The notes below the pieces were generated by a model. That model worked only from the letters and a program-made list of their open reading frames with translations. It searched no databases and was not told where the DNA came from. The translations under genes and the position numbers were made by a program. A stretch of 54,481 nucleotides of DNA from Sulfuritalea sp. (GTDB taxonomy: Bacteria; Pseudomonadota; Gammaproteobacteria; Burkholderiales; Rhodocyclaceae): positions 1 to 54,481 of the forward strand of contig JAMPYF010000031.1 in assembly GCA_023700805.1 (NCBI GenBank), given 5' to 3'. Positions 42,518 to 51,023 of the stretch are shown here, one piece after another (the stretch's first letter is position 1; each line of letters begins with the position of its first letter).

Positions 42518-42603
42518 ATGTCTGCGGCGCCCTGCCGCGGACGGTATCCCCCGGTGGGATATGTCTGCGGCGCCCTGCCACAGACGGTATCCCCCGGTGG
42601 GGT
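42518..42603 (+). repeat. Two tandem 43-bp repeats after the terminator
   Basis: Copies start at 42518 and 42561, each ATGTCTGCGGCGCCCTGCC followed by CGGTATCCCCCGGTGGG. They differ at very few positions. Each contains a potential stem TCTGCGGC / GCCGCAGA with one mismatch in each copy at different places. No coding role is seen. Confidence 0.85.
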
Positions 42604-42859
42604 TTGCCCTCAGGTCGTTCCCGGCCCCGTCGGCATGTAGCGGAATCCCCCATGAATTGCCCTCCGCCCCTGGTCTTCACGCCGGGGACGCGCGAGTTGT
42701 GGCGGCATTTTTGATCGCGTCATACAATTGAAGCTTGACATATCGATTGTTGCGATTCGTCGCCTGGCATTTTCGCAAGCGGTCAGGATGGCACCCGAAG
42801 CGGTGTCTGCCCGCTAGACTGCAATCTCGAACGAGCAACGAAGCAAAGGATCATTGGCC
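42604..42859. other. Leader region of the metallo-beta-lactamase/cNBD gene
   Basis: No gene is seen. TTGACA occurs at 42735-42740 without a good -10 at the right distance, and TACAAT at 42723-42728 without a good -35. AAAGGA at 42845-42850 is the ribosome-binding site of the next gene. Confidence 0.4.
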
Positions 42860-45103
42860 ATGTCGATACGCAAACTTGTGGTTGCCAACGGAATCTGCTT
42901 CGTCGAGATACCTGCCGCCGGCATCTATCTGCTGTGCGGCGCGCCGGCCGACAGCGTCAAGCACCTGCTGCGGCGCGGCATCATCCAGACCACCGAACGC
43001 AACGGCGTCGCCTTCGAGAACGGCCCCAACGCAATCCTGCTGTCGGACTCGATGATCCAGAACGGACACTTGTGCAATCTGGCCGAGTTTCCCATCCTGC
43101 AGATGCTCTATCGGCAGGGCATGCTGATCCCCAACCATCCCAACAATACCGGCATGAAGCCCAAGCTGATCGGCACGCCGGAGCAGCTGGCGGCCCAGTT
43201 GCGCTACATCCATCGCGGCAACTACGGCCTGATCTCCGCCGAGGAAATGATGAAGGCGGGCGTCGACGAAGCCGCGGCCGACGAACTGATGCGCGTCAAG
43301 CTCAAGTTCGCCTTCGGCCAGATCGCGCGTCCCGAGGCTTTCGTCGAATGCCATCCGCTGACCGCCGCGAGCATCGACATCGGCAACGGCGTCAGCATCA
43401 AGCGCCTCGCCCATAACGTCTTCGACATACGCCATGGCGAGGACTTCGTCGAGGTGGATCTTAACCTCGAACCGCACCAGATCTACCCCTGCCCCTATCC
43501 GCTGAGCCATGTCGCGATCGACCGCCACTATTTTGCCGTGGTGCATGCCGGCGACGGCGACGGCTGGGACTTCAACCGCCCGGCCATGGGCAGCGTGCTG
43601 ATCCACCAGGGCCGCGTCTATCTGATCGATGCCGGTCCCAACATCCACTACAGCCTCGATGCGCTGGGCATAGGCAAGAAGGAGGTGGCGGGGATTTTCC
43701 ACACGCATTGCCACGACGACCATTTCGCCGGTCTGACGACGCTGCTCCAGTGCGACCGGCCGCTGCAGTACTTCGCCACGCCGCTGGTGCGGGCGTCGGT
43801 GACGCGGAAGTTCTGCGCGCTGCTGTCGATACCGGAAAGCGAGTTTGCCCGGTACTTCGACATCTGCGACCTGATCGAGGGGGAGTGGAACGACATCATG
43901 GGCCTGGAGGTGCGGCCGACCATTTCGCCGCATCCGGTGGAGACCACGATATTCAATTTCCGCGTGCTCTGGGAAGGCGGCTACCGCACCTATGCCCACC
44001 TCGCCGATATCGCCTCGTTCGGCGTCATCGATGCGATGATCAGCGCCGACGCGACGGCGCCCGGTCTGAGCCCGGAGCGCGCGCAGGCGGTCAAGGCGTC
44101 CTATCTGGAAGCCGTGGACCTGAAGAAGATCGACATCGGCGGCGGCATGATCCACGGCTGCGCCGAGGACTTCGCGACCGACGCCACGCCCCGGCTGTTG
44201 CTCGCGCATACCTCGCGCGACCTGACGCAGGAGGAGCGGCGCATCGGTTCGGGCGCGCCTTTCGGCACCCTGGACGTGATGATTCCGGGGGAGCAGAACT
44301 TCCTGCTGCGCGACGCCAGCGAATTTCTCAAGAGCTATTTCCCGACGGTGCCGGTCGAGCGCCTGCACATGCTGCTGAACAACCGCATCGTCACCTTCAA
44401 TCCGGAGACCATCATCACTTCGGCGGGGACGGTGCCGCAGGAGATTTATCTGCTGCTGGCCGGCAAGGTCGAGATCCTGACCCAAGACCCGCACAGCGCC
44501 CACTTCCTGTTCAGCGGTTCGCTGCTGGCCGAATCGGCCGCGATTCACAACCGCGAGAGCGAAGATACCTATCGCTCGGTGGGTTTCGTCCAGGCCTTGC
44601 GCCTGCCGGCGGACCTCTACCGCAATTTCGTCGAGCGCTTCTTTTCCAGCGCCGAACTGCTCAAGGTGCGCACGGTCGAGGAGCGTTTGCGGCGCACCTT
44701 CCTGTTCAGCGATGCGGTGACCAACACCACGCTGTTTTCACTGGCCAAGAATTGCACCATCACCCGTTTGCACGCCGGCCGGCATTTCATCGGCGATCCG
44801 CATCAACTGCACCTGATCGGCAAGGGACGGCTGGCCAAGGGCAATGACGAAAAGGCGCCGGTGCTCGGCAAGGGCGAGTTTTGGGGTGCGGACAGCCTGT
44901 TTGCCGCGGTGTCCAAGGGCGCCGGCGAACCGGCGACAGCGGCCGAGCCGGAACCCAGCCTGGTGGCACTGGACAGTTGCGAGGTGTATTCGGTGCCGCT
45001 GAAACTGGTGTCGCGGATTCCGGTGGTGCGCTGGAAGCTGTTCGAGGCCTTCCGCAACGCCCATCCCTACGCCGCGCCGCGCTATCGCGGCACGGCACGC
45101 TAA
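42860..45103 (+). CDS. Metallo-beta-lactamase-fold protein with cyclic-nucleotide-binding-like domain
   Basis: This 747-residue cytosolic protein has no signal peptide. The N-terminal ~200 residues are unassigned. The MBL domain (about 215-470) holds HTHCHDDHFAG with H283-x-H285-x-D287-H288, the standard metal site; a further metal His is likely in LLLAHTSRD. Residues ~500-620 look like a cNMP-binding barrel (PQEIYLLLAGKVEIL, then LLAESAAIHN), and the last 120 may be a degenerate second copy. I chose ATG 42860, 9 bases from AAAGGA; a TTG at 42854 is too close. It could be a metal-dependent hydrolase or redox sensor switched by a nucleotide. The 3' end overlaps putA by 4 bases, convergently. 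Confidence 0.78.
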   Translation: MSIRKLVVANGICFVEIPAAGIYLLCGAPADSVKHLLRRGIIQTTERNGVAFENGPNAILLSDSMIQNGHLCNLAEFPILQMLYRQGMLIPNHPNNTGMKPKLIGTPEQLAAQLRYIHRGNYGLISAEEMMKAGVDEAAADELMRVKLKFAFGQIARPEAFVECHPLTAASIDIGNGVSIKRLAHNVFDIRHGEDFVEVDLNLEPHQIYPCPYPLSHVAIDRHYFAVVHAGDGDGWDFNRPAMGSVLIHQGRVYLIDAGPNIHYSLDALGIGKKEVAGIFHTHCHDDHFAGLTTLLQCDRPLQYFATPLVRASVTRKFCALLSIPESEFARYFDICDLIEGEWNDIMGLEVRPTISPHPVETTIFNFRVLWEGGYRTYAHLADIASFGVIDAMISADATAPGLSPERAQAVKASYLEAVDLKKIDIGGGMIHGCAEDFATDATPRLLLAHTSRDLTQEERRIGSGAPFGTLDVMIPGEQNFLLRDASEFLKSYFPTVPVERLHMLLNNRIVTFNPETIITSAGTVPQEIYLLLAGKVEILTQDPHSAHFLFSGSLLAESAAIHNRESEDTYRSVGFVQALRLPADLYRNFVERFFSSAELLKVRTVEERLRRTFLFSDAVTNTTLFSLAKNCTITRLHAGRHFIGDPHQLHLIGKGRLAKGNDEKAPVLGKGEFWGADSLFAAVSKGAGEPATAAEPEPSLVALDSCEVYSVPLKLVSRIPVVRWKLFEAFRNAHPYAAPRYRGTAR

Positions 45104-48100
45104 GTCGCCGCGTCCGGACCCTCGTCGTCCAGGGCCATCAGGGCGGCATTGCCGCCGGCGGCCGCCGTATTGACGCTGACCAGGCGCTCGACCAGCATGC
45201 GGTAGAGCGGGTACAGCGCGCTGCTTGCGCCGGGCTGGAACACGGGTATCAAAGGTCCCGGCGTATCGGCCAGGCGCGGCCGCCGGGCCGCCGCGCCGAG
45301 GTCGCGGGTCAGCAGCACGCCCGCCAGGCCAAGGCAATCCACCTGCGGCAGGAATTCGATCAGCATCGCCAGTTCCCGGGGCAGCGCGTTGCGGATGCTC
45401 CTGGCCGGCTCACAGTCGACCATCACGACGCTGGCGTCGACCGCGAGCACCGCCGCAAGCTGTTCGAGCAGCGCGTCTGCGTCGCACGCCAGGCAAAGCA
45501 GGCGGCCGCGCGACGCGAAGCTCAGGGTGTTGCGCTCGCCAGTGGCGCCCGGCAGTTCGAGCCGGACCTCGCGCAGCGACAGCTCGCCATAGCGCGCACA
45601 GCATTGCGCCAGGGCCTCGCGCCCGCTGCCGGCGGCCCATGCCGCCAGTTGCCGCAGCGCGGGCGGTGCAGCGGCAGGGAGGCAGCCGAGGTCCGCCGGC
45701 GCGACCTGCTCGCTGCCCGCCAGCGCATGCAGATACAGCGGCCCGCCGGATTTCGGTCCGGTGCCGGACAGGCCCTCGCCGCCGAAGGGCTGGACGCCGA
45801 CCACGGCGCCTATCATGTTTCGATTGACGTAGATGTTGCCGACGTGCGCCGCCTTCACCACTTTTTCGACCGTTTCGTCGATGCGGCTATGCACGCCCAG
45901 GGTCAGGCCATAGCCGGTGGCATTGATCGCCGCCACCAGGCCGTCGAGGTCGCCGGCGGCGAAGCGCAGCACGTGCAGCACCGGGCCGAAGACCTCGTCC
46001 TGCAGCTCGGCCAGCGCATCGATTTCGATCAGCGTGGGCGCCACGAAGCAGCCGTTGCGGCAGGCCGCCGGCAGGCCGGCCTGCCACACCGGCCGGCCTT
46101 TTTCGCGCATCCGCGCGACGTGACCGAGCAATGCGTCGCGGGCCTTGCCGTCGATCACCGGGCCGATGTCGGTGGCCAGTTGCGCCGGATTGCCGATCTG
46201 CAGTTCCAGCGCCGCGGCCTTCAGCAGCGGCAGCACGCGGTCGGCAATCTCGTGCTGCAGGCACAGCACGCGCAAGGCCGAGCAGCGCTGGCCGGCGCTG
46301 TCGAAGGCCGAACTCAGCACGTCCTGCACCACCTGCTCGGGCAGGGCCGAGGAATCCACGATCATCGCATTCTGGCCGCCGGTTTCCGCAATCAGGCGTA
46401 CTTCCTCGCGCGCGGCGATGCGCTGGTTGATCAGCTGCGCCACCGCGGTGGAGCCGGTGAAGAGCACGCCGCGCACGCGCGGATCGGCGACCAGTGCGGC
46501 GCCCACGGTTTCGCCGCGTCCGGGCAGGAGTTGCAGGACTTGCGGCGGAATGCCGGCCTGGTGCAGCAGTGCCACGGCAAAACAGGCGATCAGCGGCGTC
46601 TGTTCGGCCGGTTTGGCGATCACCGGGCTGCCGGCAGCCAGGGCCGCGCTGACCTGGCCGACGAATATCGCCAGCGGAAAATTCCAGGGGCTGATGCAGA
46701 CTACCGGTCCCGGGATGGCGTCCGCCGGCTGACGGCGCCCGCTGCCGAGCTGCGCGGCGTAGTAGCGACAGAAATCCACGGCTTCGCGAATTTCGGCCAG
46801 GCCGTTGCTCCAGGTCTTGCCGGCTTCGCGGATGCACAGGCTCAGCAGTTGCATGCGCTGCGCTTCGAACAGATCGGCGGCGCGCAGCAGCACCGCCGCG
46901 CGCGTGGCCGGCGGCGTGCGCCCCCAGTCCGCGGCGCAGGATGCGGCGGTCGCCAGCGCCAGTTCGACCACCGCGGCATCGGCCTCGGTCACCTCGCCGA
47001 CCCGGTCTCCATGGTCGGCCGGATTCAGCACCGGCAGGGGCTGGGCGGTGAAGTCGGTAACTGCGGTGCCCACGCCAGTCAACGGCCGTGCCGACCACTG
47101 CCGGGCGGCAAGCTGCGCCAGGCCGGTTTCGAGTTCGGCAATGCAGCTTTCGTCGGCCAGGTCGACCCCGGCCGAGTTGAGCCGCCCGGCCCCGAGAATC
47201 CGCGCCGGCAGGGGGATCGCCGGGTGCGGCGCACCGCCTTGCTGCCTGACCCGGCTCAGCGGATCGGCGAGCAGCTCGTCGATCGACACCGATTCATCGA
47301 CGATGCGATTGACGAAGGAACTGTTCGCGCCGTTTTCCAGCAGCCGGCGCACCAGGTAGGGCAACAGGGTTTCGTGGCTGCCGACCGGGGCATAGATGCG
47401 GCAGCGCCTGCCGCCGTTTTCGGCAGCGACCAGATGGTCGTAGAGCGCCTCGCCCATGCCGTGCAGGCACTGGAATTCGTAGTCCTCGATGCCTTGCCGG
47501 CGCGCCATCTGCATCACGGCGGCGACGGTCTGCGCATTGTGGGTGGCGAACTGGGGATAGATCGCGTCCGGCGCCGCCAGCATGCGGCGGGCGCAGGCAA
47601 GATAGGACAGATCGGTATGCGGTTTGCGCGTGAACACCGGGTAGTCGGCGAGGCCGTCGACCTGGGCGCGCCGGATTTCGCTGTCCCAGTAGGCGCCCTT
47701 GACCAGGCGCAGCATGATGCGCCGGCGCTGTCGCCGCGCCAGCCCGATCAGCCAGTCGACGACGTGGATGGCGCGCTTCTGGTAGGCCTGGACCACGAAA
47801 CCGAGACCGTCCCAGCCGGCCAGATCCGGGTCGGCGGCAAGTGATTCGAGAAGGTCGAGCGAGAGTTCGAGGCGTTCGGCTTCTTCGGCATCGATGCTGA
47901 GCCCGATGCCGTAGCGCTTCGCCGGCAGCATCAGGGATTTCAGCGCCGGCCCGAGTTCCGCCATGACGCGCGGCTTCTGGCTGCGCTGGTAGCGCGGGTG
48001 CAGGGCCGAAAGCTTGACCGAGACGCCGGCCCCGGCCACCGCGCCGCGTCCGCCGGCGGCAGTGCCGATGGCATGGATCGCGCTTTCATAGGCGCGCCGG

Positions 48101-48723
48101 TAGCGCTCGGCATCGGCTGCGCTCAAGGCCGCTTCGCCGAGCATGTCGAAGGAGTGGGTATAGCCGCCGGCCTCCCTGGCGGCGGCCTGGGCCAGCGCCT
48201 CGGCTATGGTCTTGCCGGCGACGAATTGCCTTGCCAGCAGAGCCATCGCATAAGCTACGCCGCGGCGCACCAGGGGTTCGCCGCCGCGGTTCAGCAGCCC
48301 GCCCAGCGCCTGGCCGAGGACGCCGTGCGAGGGCGCGGCGACCAGCTTGCCGCCGAGCAGCAAAGCCCAGGTCGCGGCATTGACGAACAGCGAACGCCGG
48401 CCGCCGAGGTGCGCTTGCCAGTCGCCATGGCTCAGCTTGTCGCGGATCAGGCGATCCGCCGTGGCGGCATCGGGAACGCGCAGCAAGGCCTCGGCCAGGC
48501 ACATCAGCGCAATGCCTTCGGGTGTCGACAAGGAAAATTCGTGCATCAGATGGTCGACGCCGCCCGCGCCGCGCCGCCGGCTGCGCACCGCCTCGACCAG
48601 GGCTTGCGCCTGCACCCTGAGCTCCGGCGCGGCAAGCTCCATGCCTTCGAGTTCGGTCACCAGCGCCGCCACACAAGCGGCTTCGGCGTTCCGACAGGCT
48701 TCCCTGATTGCGTGTCGCGACAT
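45100..48723 (-). CDS. putA: Bifunctional proline dehydrogenase / glutamate-semialdehyde dehydrogenase PutA
   Basis: This 1207-residue enzyme oxidises proline to glutamate: FAD proline dehydrogenase (about 190-470; YQKRAIHVVDW, RLVKGAYWDSEIRRAQ) passes P5C to an NAD aldehyde dehydrogenase (about 540-980; ETGGQNAMIV, Cys in SAGQRCSALRV). A C-terminal ~200-residue domain makes it the long form. ATG 48723 has GGGAG 7 bases upstream. The protein starts directly with the alpha domain and lacks the ~50-residue ribbon-helix-helix DNA-binding domain of trifunctional PutA, so it should not repress its own gene. It is divergent from the arginase-OAT gene, whose product feeds the same semialdehyde. Confidence 0.95.
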   Translation of the reverse strand: MSRHAIREACRNAEAACVAALVTELEGMELAAPELRVQAQALVEAVRSRRRGAGGVDHLMHEFSLSTPEGIALMCLAEALLRVPDAATADRLIRDKLSHGDWQAHLGGRRSLFVNAATWALLLGGKLVAAPSHGVLGQALGGLLNRGGEPLVRRGVAYAMALLARQFVAGKTIAEALAQAAAREAGGYTHSFDMLGEAALSAADAERYRRAYESAIHAIGTAAGGRGAVAGAGVSVKLSALHPRYQRSQKPRVMAELGPALKSLMLPAKRYGIGLSIDAEEAERLELSLDLLESLAADPDLAGWDGLGFVVQAYQKRAIHVVDWLIGLARRQRRRIMLRLVKGAYWDSEIRRAQVDGLADYPVFTRKPHTDLSYLACARRMLAAPDAIYPQFATHNAQTVAAVMQMARRQGIEDYEFQCLHGMGEALYDHLVAAENGGRRCRIYAPVGSHETLLPYLVRRLLENGANSSFVNRIVDESVSIDELLADPLSRVRQQGGAPHPAIPLPARILGAGRLNSAGVDLADESCIAELETGLAQLAARQWSARPLTGVGTAVTDFTAQPLPVLNPADHGDRVGEVTEADAAVVELALATAASCAADWGRTPPATRAAVLLRAADLFEAQRMQLLSLCIREAGKTWSNGLAEIREAVDFCRYYAAQLGSGRRQPADAIPGPVVCISPWNFPLAIFVGQVSAALAAGSPVIAKPAEQTPLIACFAVALLHQAGIPPQVLQLLPGRGETVGAALVADPRVRGVLFTGSTAVAQLINQRIAAREEVRLIAETGGQNAMIVDSSALPEQVVQDVLSSAFDSAGQRCSALRVLCLQHEIADRVLPLLKAAALELQIGNPAQLATDIGPVIDGKARDALLGHVARMREKGRPVWQAGLPAACRNGCFVAPTLIEIDALAELQDEVFGPVLHVLRFAAGDLDGLVAAINATGYGLTLGVHSRIDETVEKVVKAAHVGNIYVNRNMIGAVVGVQPFGGEGLSGTGPKSGGPLYLHALAGSEQVAPADLGCLPAAAPPALRQLAAWAAGSGREALAQCCARYGELSLREVRLELPGATGERNTLSFASRGRLLCLACDADALLEQLAAVLAVDASVVMVDCEPARSIRNALPRELAMLIEFLPQVDCLGLAGVLLTRDLGAAARRPRLADTPGPLIPVFQPGASSALYPLYRMLVERLVSVNTAAAGGNAALMALDDEGPDAAT

Positions 48724-48794
48724 CGGCGACTCCCGTAGACCGGCATGGACCTGCAGGGCGACGTTCGGCTGGCGCGGTCTCCCGCATCGAACGT

Positions 48795-48832
48795 CCCGCA
48801 GCGATTGCTGTCTACGTAGTGTAGTGGAACCC
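48795..48832. promoter_or_regulatory. Palindromic site in the putA / arginase-OAT divergent region
   Basis: The 182-base divergent gap holds the 8-base palindrome CTACGTAG, overlapping a second GTAG-TGTAG arrangement and flanked by TTGCTG. A shared operator for both genes is plausible. No consensus promoter pair stands out. Confidence 0.27.
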
Positions 48833-48905
48833 GCCGTCCGCACGCAGCGATCGACGATTGCAAGCGCCGGGTGATGGTTGGCCGGCAGCATCCTGGGAGA
48901 TGGTC

Positions 48906-51014
48906 ATGAACGACAAGGTCATCGCGAAGCAGCGCCCGGTGCGTCTGATCGGCGTGGTCAGCGGGCTGGGCGTGCCGTTGCGCACGTGCGCCGGCAGCAT
49001 GCGCGCGGCGCCGGCGCTGGAACTCGCCGACGCCGGCGGGGGGATGCGCAGGAACGGCATCGATTGCGCGTGGGACGGATTGATCGCGCCGGCGACCGAA
49101 CGGGATTTGCCGCGGGATGTCGCATTGCGCCGGCTCTGCGGCCAGGTCGCCGAGCGCGTCGCGGCCTGCGTCGACAGCGGCGCCCTGCCGGTCGTGGTCA
49201 GCGGCGATCACGCGCTGGCGGTCGGCACCTGGCAGGGGGTGGCGCGGGCGCTCGGCAGCTTGCCCGGCATGCTCTGGATCGACGCGCATCTCGATGCCCA
49301 TACCGAAACCACGAGTCCCAGCGGCAATCCGCACGGCATGCCGCTGGCGGCGTTGCTGGGGCGCGGCCCCAATCCCTGGCAGAGCCCGCCGGCGGCGCTC
49401 GACGCGGCGCGTTGCTGCGTGTTCGGCGCGCGCAGTTACGAGGATTCGGAAAAGCGCCTGCTGCAGGAGCTTGGCGTACGCGTCGTCGATAGTGAGGAGA
49501 TCCGCCGGCGCGGCCTGCGGCCGGCGCTGGAGGTGGCGCTGACCCACGTCGGCGGCGGCAGCTTCGGCATTTCGATCGATCTCGACGCGGTCGATCCGGG
49601 CGATGCGCCGGGAGTCAATACGCCCAGCGCAGGCGGCCTGGACGGCGCCGCCCTGGCCGATGCCCTGCGCAGCCTGGCGCGCAGGCCCGAACTCGCCGCC
49701 CTCGAAATCGCCGAGTACAATCCGGAGCGCGATGTCGCGGGCCGCACCGCGCGGCTGGCGGCGCGCCTGCTCGAATCGCTGAGCGCGCCGGGCGGCGACG
49801 AGTGCCGGCGGATCGAGGCCGCCAGCGGCGCACACAACTATGCGCCGCTGCCGGTGGTGCTGGCGCGCGGCGAGGGCATCCACGTCTGGGATACGGCAGG
49901 CAGGCGCTACATCGACATGATGTCGGCCTATTCGGCGGTGAGCCTGGGGCACGGCCATCCGCAGCTGGTGGCCGCGCTGACGGAACAGGCGCAGCGGTTG
50001 GCCGTCACCTCGCGGGCCTTTTACAACGACCGTCTGCCGCTGTTGCTGGCGCGGCTGTGCGCGGTCTTCGGCTACGAGGCCGCGCTGCCGGTCAATACCG
50101 GGCTGGAGGCGGTGGAAACCGCGCTCAAGGCGGCACGCAAATGGGGTTACCGGCACAAGGGCGTTGCCGCCGACCGGGCCGAGATCATCGCCTGCGAAGG
50201 CAATTTCCACGGACGCTCGATCGCGATCATCGGCATGTCGTCCGAGGCCCAGTACCGCGACGGCTTCGGCCCGTTTGCGCCGGGCTTCAGACTGGTCGCC
50301 TATGGCGACTGTGCCGCGCTCGAAGCCGCGATAGGGCCCGACACCGTGGCCTTCCTGGTGGAGCCGGTGCAGGGCGAGGGCGGCATCGTCGTGCCGCCCG
50401 ACGGCTATTTGCGCCGCTGCGCCGAAATCTGCCGGCGTCACCGCGTACTGCTGATCTGCGACGAGGTGCAGACCGGCCTCGGCCGTACCGGCAAGTTGCT
50501 GGCCTCCTGGCACGAGAACGTCAGGCCCGACGGGGTGATCCTGGGCAAAGCCTTGGGCGGCGGCCTGCTGCCGGTATCGGCCTTTCTCGCCGACCGCGAG
50601 CTCATGGACGTGTTCACCCCGGGCGATCATGGCAGCACTTTCGGCGGCAATGCGCTGGCTGCGGCGGTGGCCCTGGTCGCCCTCGACCTGATCGTCGAAC
50701 TGGACCTGTCGGCGCATTCGGCGCTGCTCGGCGAGCATCTGCTGGCGCGGCTGCGCCGCTTGCGCCATCCGGCGATACGCGCCGTGCGCGGGCGCGGACT
50801 GTTTGCCGGGATCGAACTCGACCCCGCCATTCTCGACGCGCACACCGCCTGCCTGCGCCTGCTCGATGCCGGCGTGCTGAGCAAGGACACTCATGGCACG
50901 GTGATCCGGCTTGCGCCGCCGCTGATCATCGACATGGCCCAGCTCGACGACGCGATCGACCGCATCGCCGTCGTCCTGCAGCAGATGCCGGCCGGCCAGG
51001 CCCTCGCGGCCTGA
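48906..51014 (+). CDS. Arginase - ornithine aminotransferase fusion
   Basis: One 702-residue frame holds two complete enzymes. Residues ~10-295 are arginase/ureohydrolase with all metal motifs: SGDH (99-102), DAHLDAH (126-132), SIDLDAVDP (223-231) and the late Glu in EIAEYNPERD. Residues ~304-702 are a class III PLP aminotransferase of the ornithine delta type: VNTGLEAVETALKAAR, EPVQGEGGIVVP, CDEVQTGLGRTG (519-529) and the PLP lysine K548 in GKALGGG. It would turn arginine into urea plus ornithine and then glutamate semialdehyde, which PutA's second domain oxidises. ATG 48906 has GGGAG six bases upstream. No stop or frame change occurs at the joint. Confidence 0.92.
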   Translation: MNDKVIAKQRPVRLIGVVSGLGVPLRTCAGSMRAAPALELADAGGGMRRNGIDCAWDGLIAPATERDLPRDVALRRLCGQVAERVAACVDSGALPVVVSGDHALAVGTWQGVARALGSLPGMLWIDAHLDAHTETTSPSGNPHGMPLAALLGRGPNPWQSPPAALDAARCCVFGARSYEDSEKRLLQELGVRVVDSEEIRRRGLRPALEVALTHVGGGSFGISIDLDAVDPGDAPGVNTPSAGGLDGAALADALRSLARRPELAALEIAEYNPERDVAGRTARLAARLLESLSAPGGDECRRIEAASGAHNYAPLPVVLARGEGIHVWDTAGRRYIDMMSAYSAVSLGHGHPQLVAALTEQAQRLAVTSRAFYNDRLPLLLARLCAVFGYEAALPVNTGLEAVETALKAARKWGYRHKGVAADRAEIIACEGNFHGRSIAIIGMSSEAQYRDGFGPFAPGFRLVAYGDCAALEAAIGPDTVAFLVEPVQGEGGIVVPPDGYLRRCAEICRRHRVLLICDEVQTGLGRTGKLLASWHENVRPDGVILGKALGGGLLPVSAFLADRELMDVFTPGDHGSTFGGNALAAAVALVALDLIVELDLSAHSALLGEHLLARLRRLRHPAIRAVRGRGLFAGIELDPAILDAHTACLRLLDAGVLSKDTHGTVIRLAPPLIIDMAQLDDAIDRIAVVLQQMPAGQALAA

Positions 51015-51023
51015 CGGGACGCC

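Noticed and set aside
42854..42859. TTG at 42854 as start of the metallo-beta-lactamase/cNBD gene
   Set aside because: Only 3 bases from AAAGGA; the ATG at 42860 has normal spacing.
44881..47844. 987-codon plus-strand frame opposite putA
   Set aside because: Repetitive Arg/Gln/Ala-rich translation with no motif; it is the complement of PutA's coding strand.
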